From assembly GCA_910588015.1 (NCBI GenBank), contig CAJUOK010000016.1, positions 1 through 34,236 on the forward strand: a stretch of 34,236 nucleotides of DNA, in the 5' to 3' direction. Both the position numbers and the translations under genes were made by a program. The notes under the pieces were generated by a model. That model saw only the letters and a list, made by a program, of their open reading frames with translations. It ran no database searches and was not told the DNA's origin. Shown here one piece after another: positions 22,115-31,578 of this stretch. Source of the DNA: an uncultured Christensenellaceae bacterium. Lineage in GTDB: Bacteria; Bacillota; Clostridia; Christensenellales; UBA3700. Positions within the stretch are counted from its first letter, which is position 1. Each line of letters starts with the position of its first letter.

Positions 22115-24067
22115 ATGGACAGGAAAGAGAGAATGAGCGAACTCGTTGAGCTTCTCAACGAATATGCTTACCGTTATTACACTTTGGACGAACCGACGGT
22201 TGCCGACGCCGAATACGACAGACTTTACGACGAGCTTTTGCAATTGGAAAAAGAATTCGGGTATTCTCTCGACAATTCTCCGACAAGGCGCGTGGGCGAC
22301 GCCGTTCTCAAAGGTTTTAAAAGCGTAAGGCATCTCGGCAGACTCTATTCTCTCGACAAGTGTCAGACAAAAGAAGCTCTTTCGACTTGGATTGACAAAC
22401 TCGTAAAGACGTGCGGTTATATGCCCAAGTGTTCGTTGGAATATAAGTTCGACGGGCTTACCATCAACTTACTCTATCGCGACGGCAGACTCGAAAGGGC
22501 TGCTACAAGAGGAAACGGAGTTGAGGGAGAAGACGTGACCGAGCAGGTCAAGACAATCAAATGCGTACCGCTTTCTATAAGCTATAAGGGCGTTGTGGAA
22601 GTGCAGGGCGAAGGTATTATGCGACTTTCGGCATTGGCGGAATATAATTCAAGGAGCAACGTGACGCCGCTTAAGAACGCTCGCAACGGCGTAGCGGGCG
22701 CAATACGTAATCTCGACCCTAAAGTGACGGCGGCGCGTAGGTTGGAAGTTATATGTTACAACGTCAATTATATTGAAGACGAATTTTTATCGGGAAGCGA
22801 TATGATAAAGTTTCTCAAAGACAATAAGTTCAAAGTCAGCGATAAATTTGATTTATTCGACGGCAAAGACGCGTTGATAGCCGCGCTTGACGGAATAGAG
22901 GAAAAACGAGACGGTCTTGATTTTTTGATTGACGGAGCGGTAATAAAGGTAGACGATACGGCTATAAGAGAGGAGCTGGGCTATACCGAAAAATTCCCCA
23001 AGTGGGCGGTTGCGTTCAAGTTTCCCGCGCAGGAAGCGACCACGACTTTGCTTGACGTAATATGGCAGGTTTCGCGTACGGGGAAGCTAAATCCTTTGGC
23101 TGTGTTGGAGCCGGTAGACCTCGCGGGCGTAACGGTGAGCAGGGCTACGCTGTCCAATATAAGCGAAATACGAAGAAAGGATATAAAGATAGGCAGCAGA
23201 GTATTTATACGCCGAAGCAACGACGTTATTCCCGAGATATTGGGTATTGCCGAGCATACGGCGCAGTCTGTCGACGTGTCAAAACCCGCGGTGTGTCCCG
23301 CTTGCGGAGCGCCTGTAGTGGAAGACGGAGTATTTTTGAAATGTTCCAACGCGAGAAATTGCGCGCCCGCTATCGTATCGGCAATGGCGCATTTTGCGTC
23401 GCGCGACGCTATGGATATTGACGGTCTGTCCGACAAAACGTTGGAGACTTTATACAATGAAGGCAAGCTTAATCACTATGTCGATATATACAAGCTCAAA
23501 GCCGAAGATTTTATAGGTATTGAAGGATTTGCCGACAAGAAGATAAGCAACTTGCTCGGCGCGATAGAGAAGAGCAAAAAAGCGGCTTTAGACAGATTTA
23601 TTTACGCTTTGGGAATTCCCAATATAGGCAAAAAGGCGGCAAAACAGCTTGCCGACAGTTTTAAGACTTTGGACGGCGTTATGCAGGCAAATTATTTTGA
23701 CCTCAAAGCCATTGACGATTTCGGAGATATTATGGCAAACGGGCTTATAGATTATTGGGCGGACGAGAAGCATAGAGAAGAAGTAGCCGACCTTATTTCG
23801 AGCGGAGTCAATATTGAGACCAAGCAAGCCGTTATCGGAGCGCTTTCGGGTAAAAAAATAGTTTTGACGGGTTCGTTGCCTACGCTTAAAAGGTCGCAGG
23901 CAAAACAACTTATAGAACAGCACGGAGGAGAGGTGTCGGATTCTATATCGAAGAGCGTTAATCTCGTCGTCGCGGGAGAAGACGCGGGAAGCAAACTTGC
24001 AAAAGCGCAGAAATTGGCAATTGAAATAATCGACGAAACAAAGCTTTTAGAGTTGATAAAAGATTGA
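22115..24067 (+). CDS. ligA: NAD-dependent DNA ligase
   Basis: LigA seals nicks in replication and repair using NAD+. The Ia domain (EYAYRYYTLDEPTVADAEYD) binds NMN; the adenylated Lys111 is in EYKFDGLT; zinc ligands are Cys394, Cys397, Cys410 and Cys416; helix-hairpin-helix repeats (GIEGFADKKIS, LGIPNIGKKAAK) follow, and a BRCT domain fills residues ~573-650 (GKKIVLTGSLPTLKRSQ). At 650 residues it is complete. AGGAG precedes the ATG. It probably shares a transcript with pcrA. Confidence 0.97.
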   Translation: MDRKERMSELVELLNEYAYRYYTLDEPTVADAEYDRLYDELLQLEKEFGYSLDNSPTRRVGDAVLKGFKSVRHLGRLYSLDKCQTKEALSTWIDKLVKTCGYMPKCSLEYKFDGLTINLLYRDGRLERAATRGNGVEGEDVTEQVKTIKCVPLSISYKGVVEVQGEGIMRLSALAEYNSRSNVTPLKNARNGVAGAIRNLDPKVTAARRLEVICYNVNYIEDEFLSGSDMIKFLKDNKFKVSDKFDLFDGKDALIAALDGIEEKRDGLDFLIDGAVIKVDDTAIREELGYTEKFPKWAVAFKFPAQEATTTLLDVIWQVSRTGKLNPLAVLEPVDLAGVTVSRATLSNISEIRRKDIKIGSRVFIRRSNDVIPEILGIAEHTAQSVDVSKPAVCPACGAPVVEDGVFLKCSNARNCAPAIVSAMAHFASRDAMDIDGLSDKTLETLYNEGKLNHYVDIYKLKAEDFIGIEGFADKKISNLLGAIEKSKKAALDRFIYALGIPNIGKKAAKQLADSFKTLDGVMQANYFDLKAIDDFGDIMANGLIDYWADEKHREEVADLISSGVNIETKQAVIGALSGKKIVLTGSLPTLKRSQAKQLIEQHGGEVSDSISKSVNLVVAGEDAGSKLAKAQKLAIEIIDETKLLELIKD

Positions 24068-24106
24068 TTTTCGCAAAATCGGGATATATAATACTATTTA
24101 GAAAAT

Positions 24107-24979
24107 ATGGAATATTTTGCAATTATCATAATAACGTTGATATCGGGAGTGCTGGGCACGGGACTGGGCGGCTTGGTCGGCGCGGTATTGCGCAGAGAGT
24201 CGAATAAAATCGTCTCTTTGTTGCTGTCATTTGCCGCAGGTATAATGCTTGCCGTCGTGTGCTTCGACCTTATGAGCGAGCCTTTGGAAATGATGAAAGA
24301 AGGGGCGCTGCCGTCTTATACTCCCGTAATAGTCGTAGCCGCCGTGATATTGGGTTACGCGGTAGTATATTTGCTCAATCATTTGATTGACAAGCATAGC
24401 AACAGAGAAGTCAAGCATATAGATAAAAATCACCCTGCGACGGCAGACGATTTGGATGAACTGATTCACGCAGACCACTTCGAAAGCCACAAAGAGAGCG
24501 CAGCTAATTCCCGCTCGAATCTGTTTGTCGCGGGACTTGTTATGATGATGGCAATTGCGCTTCACAATCTGCCTGAAGGTATGGTTATTGGAGCCTCTTA
24601 CGCTATGGAAGAAAATCTGACGGCTAATTTGTTTTCGGGCAGCGGATTTATTATGGCTATAGTCATAGGACTTCACAATATACCCGAAGGTATGGCGGTG
24701 TCGGTGCCGTTGATTTCGGGCGGTATGAGCAAGACCAAATCCGTTATGTTGACAGCTTTGAGCGGTTTTCCCACGGTTCTTGGAGCGTTGTTGGGCTATG
24801 CGCTCGGCGGTATCAATTCCATTATGCTTGTGCTATCTTTGGGATTTGCCAGCGGCGCTATGCTGTACGTCGTTTTCGGAGAATTGCTTCCCGAAGCTAT
24901 ATTAATGTGGAAGAGCAAGCTTCCGTCGCTTTCGCTTTTTGCGGGAGTGTTGATAGGTTTTTTACTCGTAAGTTTTTAA
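24107..24979 (+). CDS. ZIP-family metal transporter (ZupT-like)
   Basis: 290 residues with about eight membrane segments. The paired metal-site motifs HNLPEGMVIGAS and HNIPEGMAVSVP identify the ZIP family, which brings zinc and other divalent metals into the cytoplasm. A cytoplasmic loop at about residues 95-135 is rich in His, Asp and Glu (KHIDKNHPATADDLDELIHA..), a typical metal-sensing or buffering loop. It follows ligA by 39 bases; LigA and several nearby enzymes need zinc, but a functional link is only inference. No clear ribosome binding site is seen before the ATG. Confidence 0.92.
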   Translation: MEYFAIIIITLISGVLGTGLGGLVGAVLRRESNKIVSLLLSFAAGIMLAVVCFDLMSEPLEMMKEGALPSYTPVIVVAAVILGYAVVYLLNHLIDKHSNREVKHIDKNHPATADDLDELIHADHFESHKESAANSRSNLFVAGLVMMMAIALHNLPEGMVIGASYAMEENLTANLFSGSGFIMAIVIGLHNIPEGMAVSVPLISGGMSKTKSVMLTALSGFPTVLGALLGYALGGINSIMLVLSLGFASGAMLYVVFGELLPEAILMWKSKLPSLSLFAGVLIGFLLVSF

Positions 24980-25050
24980 TGATAAGTCGCTTAAAAGCGT
25001 TTAAAATAGCTTTATAATTAAATAATAATATTAAATATAAATTTAAACGA

Positions 25051-25079
25051 TAGACATTAGCCGCATTTGATAGTATAAT
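25051..25079 (+). promoter_or_regulatory. sigma-A promoter of the DUF1385-prmC / prfA operon
   Basis: TAGACA (25051-25056), a 17-base spacer and a perfect TATAAT (25074-25079), about 76 bases before the ATG at 25156. Confidence 0.7.
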
Positions 25080-25155
25080 TATTTTAGAGAAGTATGCTAT
25101 ATTTCTCTTTACAGACGAAAAAGAAATTATTTCGGCAAATAGTAAAAAGGTAAAA

Positions 25156-26985
25156 ATGGCAAAAAAGTATACATCTAAAATAGGCGGTCAAGCCGTCTTG
25201 GAAGGCGTAATGATGCGCGGCGAAAAGTCTATGGCTACAGCCGTACGCGACGAAAAGGGAAATATCGTTGTCGAAAGCCGATATATCACTCCAATCAGCC
25301 AACGCTCCAAAGTATATCGCTTACCCTTCATAAGAGGAGTATTCAATTTCTTTGATTCTATGGCAAGCGGTATGAAGACGCTTATGAGGTCGGGCGAAGT
25401 ATTCGACGGAGACGCGCAACCCGGCAAAGTGGAAAAATGGATGGCAAAAAAACTCAAGATAAACATCTATGACGTGATGATGGTCTTTTCGGTTATTTTG
25501 GGTATTGCATTGGCGATAGGCTTATTTTTCTTTTTGCCTTTGGGCGTGTTGACGGGAGTCAAAGCGTTGGTGTCGAAATATATTTCGGCAGAGGCAAATT
25601 CGCTTTGGTACGTGACGGTGCTTTACGCATTGCTCGAAGGATTGTTGAGAATAATAATATTCGTGGTATATATAGCGCTGACAACGTTGATGAAACCGAT
25701 AAAGCGCACTTATATGTATCACGGCGCGGAGCATAAGACAATAAGCTGTTATGAACACGGATTGGAGCTGACTGTTGAGAACGCGCAGAAGATGACGACG
25801 GTTCACGATAGGTGCGGCACGACTTTTATGTTTATAGTTATGCTTGTTAGCGTGGTTATCTTTTCGATAGTGGGCATATTCGAGCCGTATATGCAAAGTC
25901 TCGGCGTGTGGAAGACGGTTATACTTTTCGCTTCGAGAATAGTGTTGCTGCCGATAGTTATGGGTATCAGTTACGAGATGCTCAAGACTATGGCAAAGTA
26001 CGACAATATACTGGTGCGTATCTTAAAGTGGCCGGGACTTATGTTGCAAAAGCTCACGACAAAACAGCCCGACGATTCTATGGTCGAGTGCGCTATAACC
26101 GCGTTTAACACAGTAATGGCAATGGACGCCGACCCTTCGATTCCCGAGAAGAGATTCGATACCAAAAAGCCTTACGAAAAAGTAAGAAAAGAGATATCCG
26201 ATATGCTCAAGGGCGTTGACGAAAGCGATATCGACTGGATTTTCTGCGAAGCTTGCAACGTCAAGCGCAGTCAGTTGGATGACCTTACGCATATCAGACA
26301 GCTTGAGTACGAAAAAGCCGTTGAATTCGCGCAAAAGAGAAAAAAAGGCGAACCGCTTTGGAGAGTATTCGGCAAAGTAGATTTTTACGGTTGCGATATT
26401 GCCGTCACGCCCGACGTGCTTTGTCCGAGACCCGAGACCGAATATCTTGCGCAGCAGGTTATAGAAAACGTCGACGTTTGCGGCAAGGTGTTGGATATAT
26501 GCACGGGAAGCGGTTGCATAGCCATTGCGGTGGCAAAGGAAAAAGGTTGCGAGGTTATCGCAAGCGACGTAAGCTCCGAAGCTTTGGCTGTCGCCGAACA
26601 AAATGCCCAAGCCAACGGCGTAAATGAAAAGATAAAGTTTGTTCAGAGCGATATGTTTGGCGATATTGACGGCGAGTTTGACGTTATAGTGTCAAATCCT
26701 CCTTATATACCTTCCGGCGATATAGAAAAACTAGACAGGGAAGTCAAAGATTACGACCCGCGTATTTCTTTGGACGGCGGAAAAGACGGGCTTGATTTTT
26801 ACAGAATAATCGCAGATAACGCAAATAGATATTTGAGCCCAAGCGGACTTGTGCTTTTGGAAGTGGGTATAGGACAGGCGCAAGACGTGGCGGCAATGTT
26901 CGTCGGGTACGACAGTCAAATTGTAAAAGATTTGCAAGGCATAGACCGCATAGTAGTATTGCGCAAGAGGGGTGCAGAGGAATAG
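25156..26985 (+). CDS. prmC: fusion of DUF1385 membrane protein and release-factor glutamine methyltransferase PrmC
   Basis: One uninterrupted 609-residue frame holds two normally separate proteins. Residues 1 to ~325 are DUF1385 (YqhQ-like): GGQAVLEGVMMRG at 10-22, several membrane helices, HGAEHKTI at 189-196 and HDRCGTTF at 217-224. Residues ~340-609 are PrmC: an N-terminal helical part, RPETE at 425-429, the SAM motif LDICTGSG near 447 and the catalytic NPPY at 514-517. PrmC methylates the Gln of the GGQ motif in release factors; the gene for RF1 follows 4 bases later. In many Clostridia DUF1385, prmC and prfA are adjacent single genes, so this is a fusion of neighbours that would tether PrmC to the membrane. 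AAAGG precedes the ATG. Confidence 0.92.
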   Translation: MAKKYTSKIGGQAVLEGVMMRGEKSMATAVRDEKGNIVVESRYITPISQRSKVYRLPFIRGVFNFFDSMASGMKTLMRSGEVFDGDAQPGKVEKWMAKKLKINIYDVMMVFSVILGIALAIGLFFFLPLGVLTGVKALVSKYISAEANSLWYVTVLYALLEGLLRIIIFVVYIALTTLMKPIKRTYMYHGAEHKTISCYEHGLELTVENAQKMTTVHDRCGTTFMFIVMLVSVVIFSIVGIFEPYMQSLGVWKTVILFASRIVLLPIVMGISYEMLKTMAKYDNILVRILKWPGLMLQKLTTKQPDDSMVECAITAFNTVMAMDADPSIPEKRFDTKKPYEKVRKEISDMLKGVDESDIDWIFCEACNVKRSQLDDLTHIRQLEYEKAVEFAQKRKKGEPLWRVFGKVDFYGCDIAVTPDVLCPRPETEYLAQQVIENVDVCGKVLDICTGSGCIAIAVAKEKGCEVIASDVSSEALAVAEQNAQANGVNEKIKFVQSDMFGDIDGEFDVIVSNPPYIPSGDIEKLDREVKDYDPRISLDGGKDGLDFYRIIADNANRYLSPSGLVLLEVGIGQAQDVAAMFVGYDSQIVKDLQGIDRIVVLRKRGAEE

Positions 26986-26989
26986 AGAT

Positions 26990-28060
26990 ATGTTTGAAAA
27001 ATTAGAGTTGATGTTGAAAAAATATGAAGAGCTGACATTGCTCATTGCCGACCCCGATGTGATTGCCGACCAAGAGAGGTGGCAAAAGATAGTCAAAGAA
27101 CATTCGCAGATGAGCGGCGCTATTGAGCTTTATAAAAAGTATCTTGCGTTGCAAGAGAGCATAAAGGAATGCAAAGAGATAATTGACGACGGAAGCGACG
27201 CCGATATGACGGCGCTTGCCAAAGAAGAGCTCAATCAAGCAAAAAAGGACGAAGAGCAGACGGTGCAGGACCTTAAGATAGCGTTGCTTCCCGTCGACCC
27301 CAATGACGACAACAACGTCATCGTCGAAGTAAGAGCGGGCGCAGGCGGCGAGGAGGGAGGTCTTTTCGGCGCGGAGCTTGTGAGAATGTATATGCGTTTT
27401 GCCGAGAGAATGAGGTGGAAGATAAAAGAAATAGATATGAACTATACCGAGCTCGGCGGCGCAAAAGAAGTGACGTTTATGATAAGCGGCGCAGGAGCTT
27501 ACGCCAAGCTCAAATACGAGAGCGGAGTTCACAGAGTTCAGCGCGTACCCGAGACGGAATCGCAAGGCAGAGTTCACACGTCGACGGCGACGGTAGCAAT
27601 ACTTCCAGAAGCGCCGGACATACAGATAGAGATACTCGAAAAGGACCTCAAGATAGACACCTACCGTTCGAGCGGAGCGGGCGGACAGCACGTCAACAAG
27701 ACGGAAAGCGCGGTGCGTATCACGCATTTGCCAACGGGAATCGTCGTTGCTTCGCAAGACGAGCGTTCGCAAATTAAGAACAGAGAGCAAGCTATGAGCG
27801 TACTCAAATCGAGACTTTACGATTATTACAGCACAAAAGCCGAAAGCGAGTATGCCGCCAACCGTAAGACTCAAGTGGGAAGCGGAGACAGGTCGGAGAA
27901 AATAAGGACTTACAACTTTCCGCAAAATCGCGTGACAGACCACAGAATCGGAATGACGATTTACAGTTTGGACAGTTTTATGGACGGAGACATCTTCGAG
28001 ATGATAGAGGCGTTGCAGCTTGCAAATCAAAACGCGTTGCTTTCCAAGCTTGACGATTAG
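26990..28060 (+). CDS. prfA: peptide chain release factor 1
   Basis: RF1 reads UAA and UAG and triggers peptide release. The anticodon-like PxT motif is PET (187-189, in RVPETESQGRVHTS) and the catalytic GGQ is at 231-233 (SSGAGGQHVNKTESAVRI). The 356 residues are the normal length. A start at 26972 would add six residues and overlap the previous gene; the ATG at 26990 gives the usual FEKLELML start and is preceded by AGAGG. It sits directly behind the gene of its own methyltransferase. Confidence 0.96.
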   Translation: MFEKLELMLKKYEELTLLIADPDVIADQERWQKIVKEHSQMSGAIELYKKYLALQESIKECKEIIDDGSDADMTALAKEELNQAKKDEEQTVQDLKIALLPVDPNDDNNVIVEVRAGAGGEEGGLFGAELVRMYMRFAERMRWKIKEIDMNYTELGGAKEVTFMISGAGAYAKLKYESGVHRVQRVPETESQGRVHTSTATVAILPEAPDIQIEILEKDLKIDTYRSSGAGGQHVNKTESAVRITHLPTGIVVASQDERSQIKNREQAMSVLKSRLYDYYSTKAESEYAANRKTQVGSGDRSEKIRTYNFPQNRVTDHRIGMTIYSLDSFMDGDIFEMIEALQLANQNALLSKLDD

Positions 28061-28065
28061 ACGTC

Positions 28066-28085
28066 TTTGGCGGCGCGCCGCCAAA
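28066..28085. repeat. perfect 20-base GC-rich palindrome
   Basis: TTTGGCGGCGCGCCGCCAAA lies 5 bases after the prfA stop. It is perfectly self-complementary with no loop and no T-run after it. It could fold as a short hairpin at the end of the prfA transcript or bind a dimeric protein. Its GC content contrasts with the AT-rich spacers elsewhere. Confidence 0.6.
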
Positions 28086-28132
28086 CAGAATGCAAAAATC
28101 AATAAAGAAATAAACTTTACGGAGTTGAATAT

Positions 28133-29617
28133 ATGAAATACATCAGTACGAGAAACAAATCTATTAAAGTAAGCGCTGCAGAAGCAATTGTCAACGGAAT
28201 ATCCAAAGACGGCGGACTTTTTGTGCCCGAAGAATTTCCCAAGCTTACAAAAGAGGATTTTGATAAACTTATAGAAATGAGTTATCCCGAGAGAGTTGCA
28301 AAGGTTCTTTCGCTTTATCTTGACGATTACACATACGAAGAATTGCTCGATTATGCAACGAAAGCCTATTCGAGATTTTACGGCGAAGACCCTTGTCCGC
28401 TCGTCAACGTCGACGACGGATTATACGTGCTTGAATTGTGGCACGGACCGACTTGCGCTTTCAAGGATATGGCGCTGACGATGTTGCCGCATCTTTTGTC
28501 CGCGGCGAGAAAGAAGACCGGCGAGACATCCAAGACATTGATATTGGTAGCTACGTCGGGCGACACGGGCAAAGCCGCTTTGGAAGGCTTTAGAGATGTG
28601 GACGGCACGGATATAATAGTATTCTATCCCTCCGACGGAGTATCGGATATGCAAAAGTTGCAGATGACGACTCAACTTGGCGACAACGTGTTTGTATGCG
28701 CAATAGAGGGTAATTTCGACGACGCGCAGTCTGCGGTCAAGAGAATATTCAACGACGCGGAAATGCAGGCAAAACTGCTTTCCAACGGCTTTAAGCTGTC
28801 TTCGGCGAACTCCATCAATTGGGGAAGACTTGCGCCGCAGATAGCGTATTACGTTTCGGGCTACTGCGACCTTATTTCGTCGGGCAAGATAAATTTCGGA
28901 GACAAGGTGAATTTCTGTGTGCCGAGCGGCAATTTCGGCAACATACTTGCCGGATATTACGCGTCGCTTATGGGCGTGGGCGTCAACAAACTTATTTGCG
29001 CGTCCAACGTCAACAACGTGCTGACCGACTTTTTCACGACGGGCGAATACGACACGCACAGACAGTTCCACAAGACAATGAGTCCGTCTATGGACATACT
29101 TATATCCTCCAATTTGGAAAGGCTTCTTTTCGAGTTTTGTTCTCGCGACGACAAACTTATTGCCGAGCGTATGGAGTCCCTCAAAAAGGTCGGCAAATAC
29201 AGCGTAAGCAAACAGGAGCTTGAAAAGCTCAACAGAATATTTGCCGTGGGATATGCGAGCGAAGACGACACTGCCGAAGTAATATCCAACTGTTTTGACG
29301 TTTACGATTACCTTATGGACACGCACACGGCGGTAGCTATGAGCGTATACGACGACTATTATGAAGAGAGCGGCGACGAAACTCCCACCGTGGTAGTATC
29401 GACGGCAAACGCATATAAGTTCCCGTGCGACGTATACGACGCATTGGCGCAAGACTATATCGAAGACGCGCAGAAGGCAACCAAAAAGCTTTATTCCTAC
29501 ACGGGAGAAGAAGTGCCCGAACCGCTGTCCGACCTTGACAAAAAGCAAGTGCGTTTTACAAAGGTAATAGCCAAGGAAGACATAGAAAAGCAAGTGTTGG
29601 AATACACGCAGAAATAA
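28133..29617 (+). CDS. thrC: threonine synthase
   Basis: ThrC converts O-phosphohomoserine to threonine with pyridoxal phosphate. The PLP Lys is Lys111 in HGPTCAFKDMAL; the phosphate-binding ATSGDTGKAA, NSINWGRLAPQIAYY and VPSGNFGNILAGYYA blocks are typical. At 494 residues with an N-terminal TRNKSIKVSAAEAI region it is the longer (class I, yeast/E. coli-like) form. GGAG precedes the ATG. No T-box or threonine leader is seen in the 72-base upstream gap, and no other threonine genes are in the window. Confidence 0.95.
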   Translation: MKYISTRNKSIKVSAAEAIVNGISKDGGLFVPEEFPKLTKEDFDKLIEMSYPERVAKVLSLYLDDYTYEELLDYATKAYSRFYGEDPCPLVNVDDGLYVLELWHGPTCAFKDMALTMLPHLLSAARKKTGETSKTLILVATSGDTGKAALEGFRDVDGTDIIVFYPSDGVSDMQKLQMTTQLGDNVFVCAIEGNFDDAQSAVKRIFNDAEMQAKLLSNGFKLSSANSINWGRLAPQIAYYVSGYCDLISSGKINFGDKVNFCVPSGNFGNILAGYYASLMGVGVNKLICASNVNNVLTDFFTTGEYDTHRQFHKTMSPSMDILISSNLERLLFEFCSRDDKLIAERMESLKKVGKYSVSKQELEKLNRIFAVGYASEDDTAEVISNCFDVYDYLMDTHTAVAMSVYDDYYEESGDETPTVVVSTANAYKFPCDVYDALAQDYIEDAQKATKKLYSYTGEEVPEPLSDLDKKQVRFTKVIAKEDIEKQVLEYTQK

Positions 29618-29642
29618 ATTTGAAATCATTTACAGGTGAGAT

Positions 29643-30635
29643 ATGAAGACTATTTACAGCGCAATACAACCGTCGGGCATAATGACTCTCGGCAACTATA
29701 TAGGGGCGGTCAACAATTGGAGAGCTATGCAGAGCGACGAAGACAACAAGTGTATATTTGCTTTGGCGGACTTGCATACGATAACGGTCAGACAGAATCC
29801 GTTGGAATTCAATAAGAACTGTTGGAGTTTTTACGCGTTGTTGCTTGCAGTGGGACTCGACGTGAAAAAGAGCGTTGTATATCTTCAATCGCACGTTGCG
29901 CAACACAGTGAATTGGCTTGGTTGCTCAACTGTTATACCTACGTCGGCGAGATGAACCGAATGACGCAGTTTAAGGACAAATCGGCAAAGCACGCGGACA
30001 ATATCAATATGGGACTTATGGATTATCCCGTGCTTATGGCGGCGGACATATTGCTATACGATACAGACCTTGTGCCCGTCGGTTACGACCAGTTGCAGCA
30101 CATAGAGATAACTCGCGACATAGCGCTTCGCGTCAACAATTTATACGGAGATATATTCAAAGTACCCGAAGGATTTATTCCCAAAGTCGGCGCAAAGATA
30201 ATGAGTTTGCAAGACCCGACAAGCAAGATGAGCAAATCCGACCCCAATCCCAACGCGGTTATATCCTGTCTTGACGCTCCCGAAGTCATAATGAAAAAAT
30301 TCAAGAGAGCCGTTACAGACAGCGATGCAACAATAGCCTACGACCCCGAAAACAAAGCGGGAATATCCAATCTTTTGGGTATACTTGCAGTTGTGGAAGG
30401 CAAAACCATAGAGCAGACTGTGGCGGAGTGCTCGGGAATGAGATACGGCGACTTAAAAGTACGCGTTGGCGAGAGCGTAATTGAGACGTTGCGCCCGTTT
30501 CGCGAGGAATATGAAAGATTGATAAATTCCAAAGACTATTTGATAGCTTGCGCGAAAGAAGGCGCGCAAAAAGCGGCGGAAATTGCCGAAAAAACGCTCA
30601 AGAGATTCAAGTCTGCGATAGGATATATAATATAA
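29643..30635 (+). CDS. trpS: tryptophanyl-tRNA synthetase
   Basis: TrpRS charges tRNA-Trp. The class I signatures are the HIGH equivalent PSGIMTLGNYIGA near the start and KMSKS (SKMSKSDPN) near residue 197. The MDYPVLMAADILLYDTDLVPVG block and the QLQHIEITRDIA segment are characteristic. 330 residues is standard. An AGGTGAG site precedes the ATG. The gap from thrC is only 25 bases, so it is co-transcribed and there is no room for a T-box. Confidence 0.97.
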   Translation: MKTIYSAIQPSGIMTLGNYIGAVNNWRAMQSDEDNKCIFALADLHTITVRQNPLEFNKNCWSFYALLLAVGLDVKKSVVYLQSHVAQHSELAWLLNCYTYVGEMNRMTQFKDKSAKHADNINMGLMDYPVLMAADILLYDTDLVPVGYDQLQHIEITRDIALRVNNLYGDIFKVPEGFIPKVGAKIMSLQDPTSKMSKSDPNPNAVISCLDAPEVIMKKFKRAVTDSDATIAYDPENKAGISNLLGILAVVEGKTIEQTVAECSGMRYGDLKVRVGESVIETLRPFREEYERLINSKDYLIACAKEGAQKAAEIAEKTLKRFKSAIGYII

Positions 30636-30705
30636 TTAATATGATTTAGATTGGCAAAGCCGTTGATGGCGTAGGTCAATCCAAAGGATAAAAAGGAAAC
30701 TGCAA

Positions 30706-31578
30706 ATGTTCGGATACGTTGTCCCCGACAAGATGAATATGTTTATGAAAGACTTCTACAGCTACAGGGGTTTTTATTGCGGACTTTGCAAGAGCATAGG
30801 CAGAAGATGCGGACAGTTGATGCGCATAGGCACGACCTACGATATGACCTTTCTCAATGTGTTGGCGCACGCAGTATTAGACGTGGAAATGCAAATGAAG
30901 ATGGGCACTTGCGTTCTCAACCGAGTTCAGAGGAAACTTATCGGCACCGACGACGAAATAACGCTCAAAGTCGTGGATATATCTACGATATTGGCGCATT
31001 ATAAATGTGTGGACGATTATCGCGACGAGAAATCGGCGTCAAAGAGATTTGCCGACGCGTCGGTAATACGCAGACATTACAAAAAGGCAAAAAAGCTTTA
31101 TCCCGAGCTTGACGCTTTTATAAGTCAAAAGTATGCCGAGCTTGCGGCGTTAGAGGGCGAGAAATGCGCGTCTCCCGACAGAGCGGCGCATCCTTTTGCC
31201 GAAATTATGGTCAAAATCGGCGAGACGGTGTTCGGCGAAAAAAATGACGAAACGCTGGAAAAAATGATGTACAACGTGGGCAAGTGGGTATATATCTGCG
31301 ACGCTATAGACGACGTTGACGACGATTTTAAGAAAAAGGGATACAACGTGTTTTTACAAAATTACGAATACAAAGACAAAGCCGCGTTTTTGCAAGAAAA
31401 AAAGCAGACTTTGGAATATGTGTTGATGAGCGCATATAATGCAGTATTGGAAAGTTTTGATAAAATTCAAGTAAAAAAATATGAAGGTATATTGACAAAC
31501 GTTATTTGGTATGGTATGTTAAATAACACGAATGAGTTGTTGAGGAGATGTGAAAAATGCAAGAAAATTCGTATTTGA
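30706..31578 (+). CDS. DUF5685-family protein of unknown function
   Basis: 290 residues with the family start MFGYVVPDK..MKDFYSYRGFYCGLCKSIGRRCGQL (Cys pair near 29-32). It is mostly helical. A second conserved area is the acidic VYICDAIDDVDDDFKKKGYN motif near residue 205, which recalls the DDxxD-type metal sites of helical prenyl or terpene synthases, and a CEKCKKIRI end gives another Cys pair. No function is established to my knowledge. AAGGA precedes the ATG. Its 3' end overlaps the J-domain gene by 22 bases, a pairing I believe recurs in Clostridia, so the two proteins probably act together. Confidence 0.82.
   Translation: MFGYVVPDKMNMFMKDFYSYRGFYCGLCKSIGRRCGQLMRIGTTYDMTFLNVLAHAVLDVEMQMKMGTCVLNRVQRKLIGTDDEITLKVVDISTILAHYKCVDDYRDEKSASKRFADASVIRRHYKKAKKLYPELDAFISQKYAELAALEGEKCASPDRAAHPFAEIMVKIGETVFGEKNDETLEKMMYNVGKWVYICDAIDDVDDDFKKKGYNVFLQNYEYKDKAAFLQEKKQTLEYVLMSAYNAVLESFDKIQVKKYEGILTNVIWYGMLNNTNELLRRCEKCKKIRI

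Noticed and set aside
27002..28102. 366-residue open frame on the minus strand opposite prfA
   Set aside because: prfA on the plus strand is certain by its GGQ and PET motifs; the antisense frame is open because of codon composition and shows no family features.
28421..29629. 402-residue open frame on the minus strand opposite thrC
   Set aside because: thrC is certain; the antisense translation is Cys/His/Val/Arg-rich nonsense with no motif and no promoter or ribosome binding site.
29618..29642. T-box leader for trpS (or thrC at 28061-28132)
   Set aside because: The gaps are too short and show no T-box sequence or terminator/antiterminator pair.
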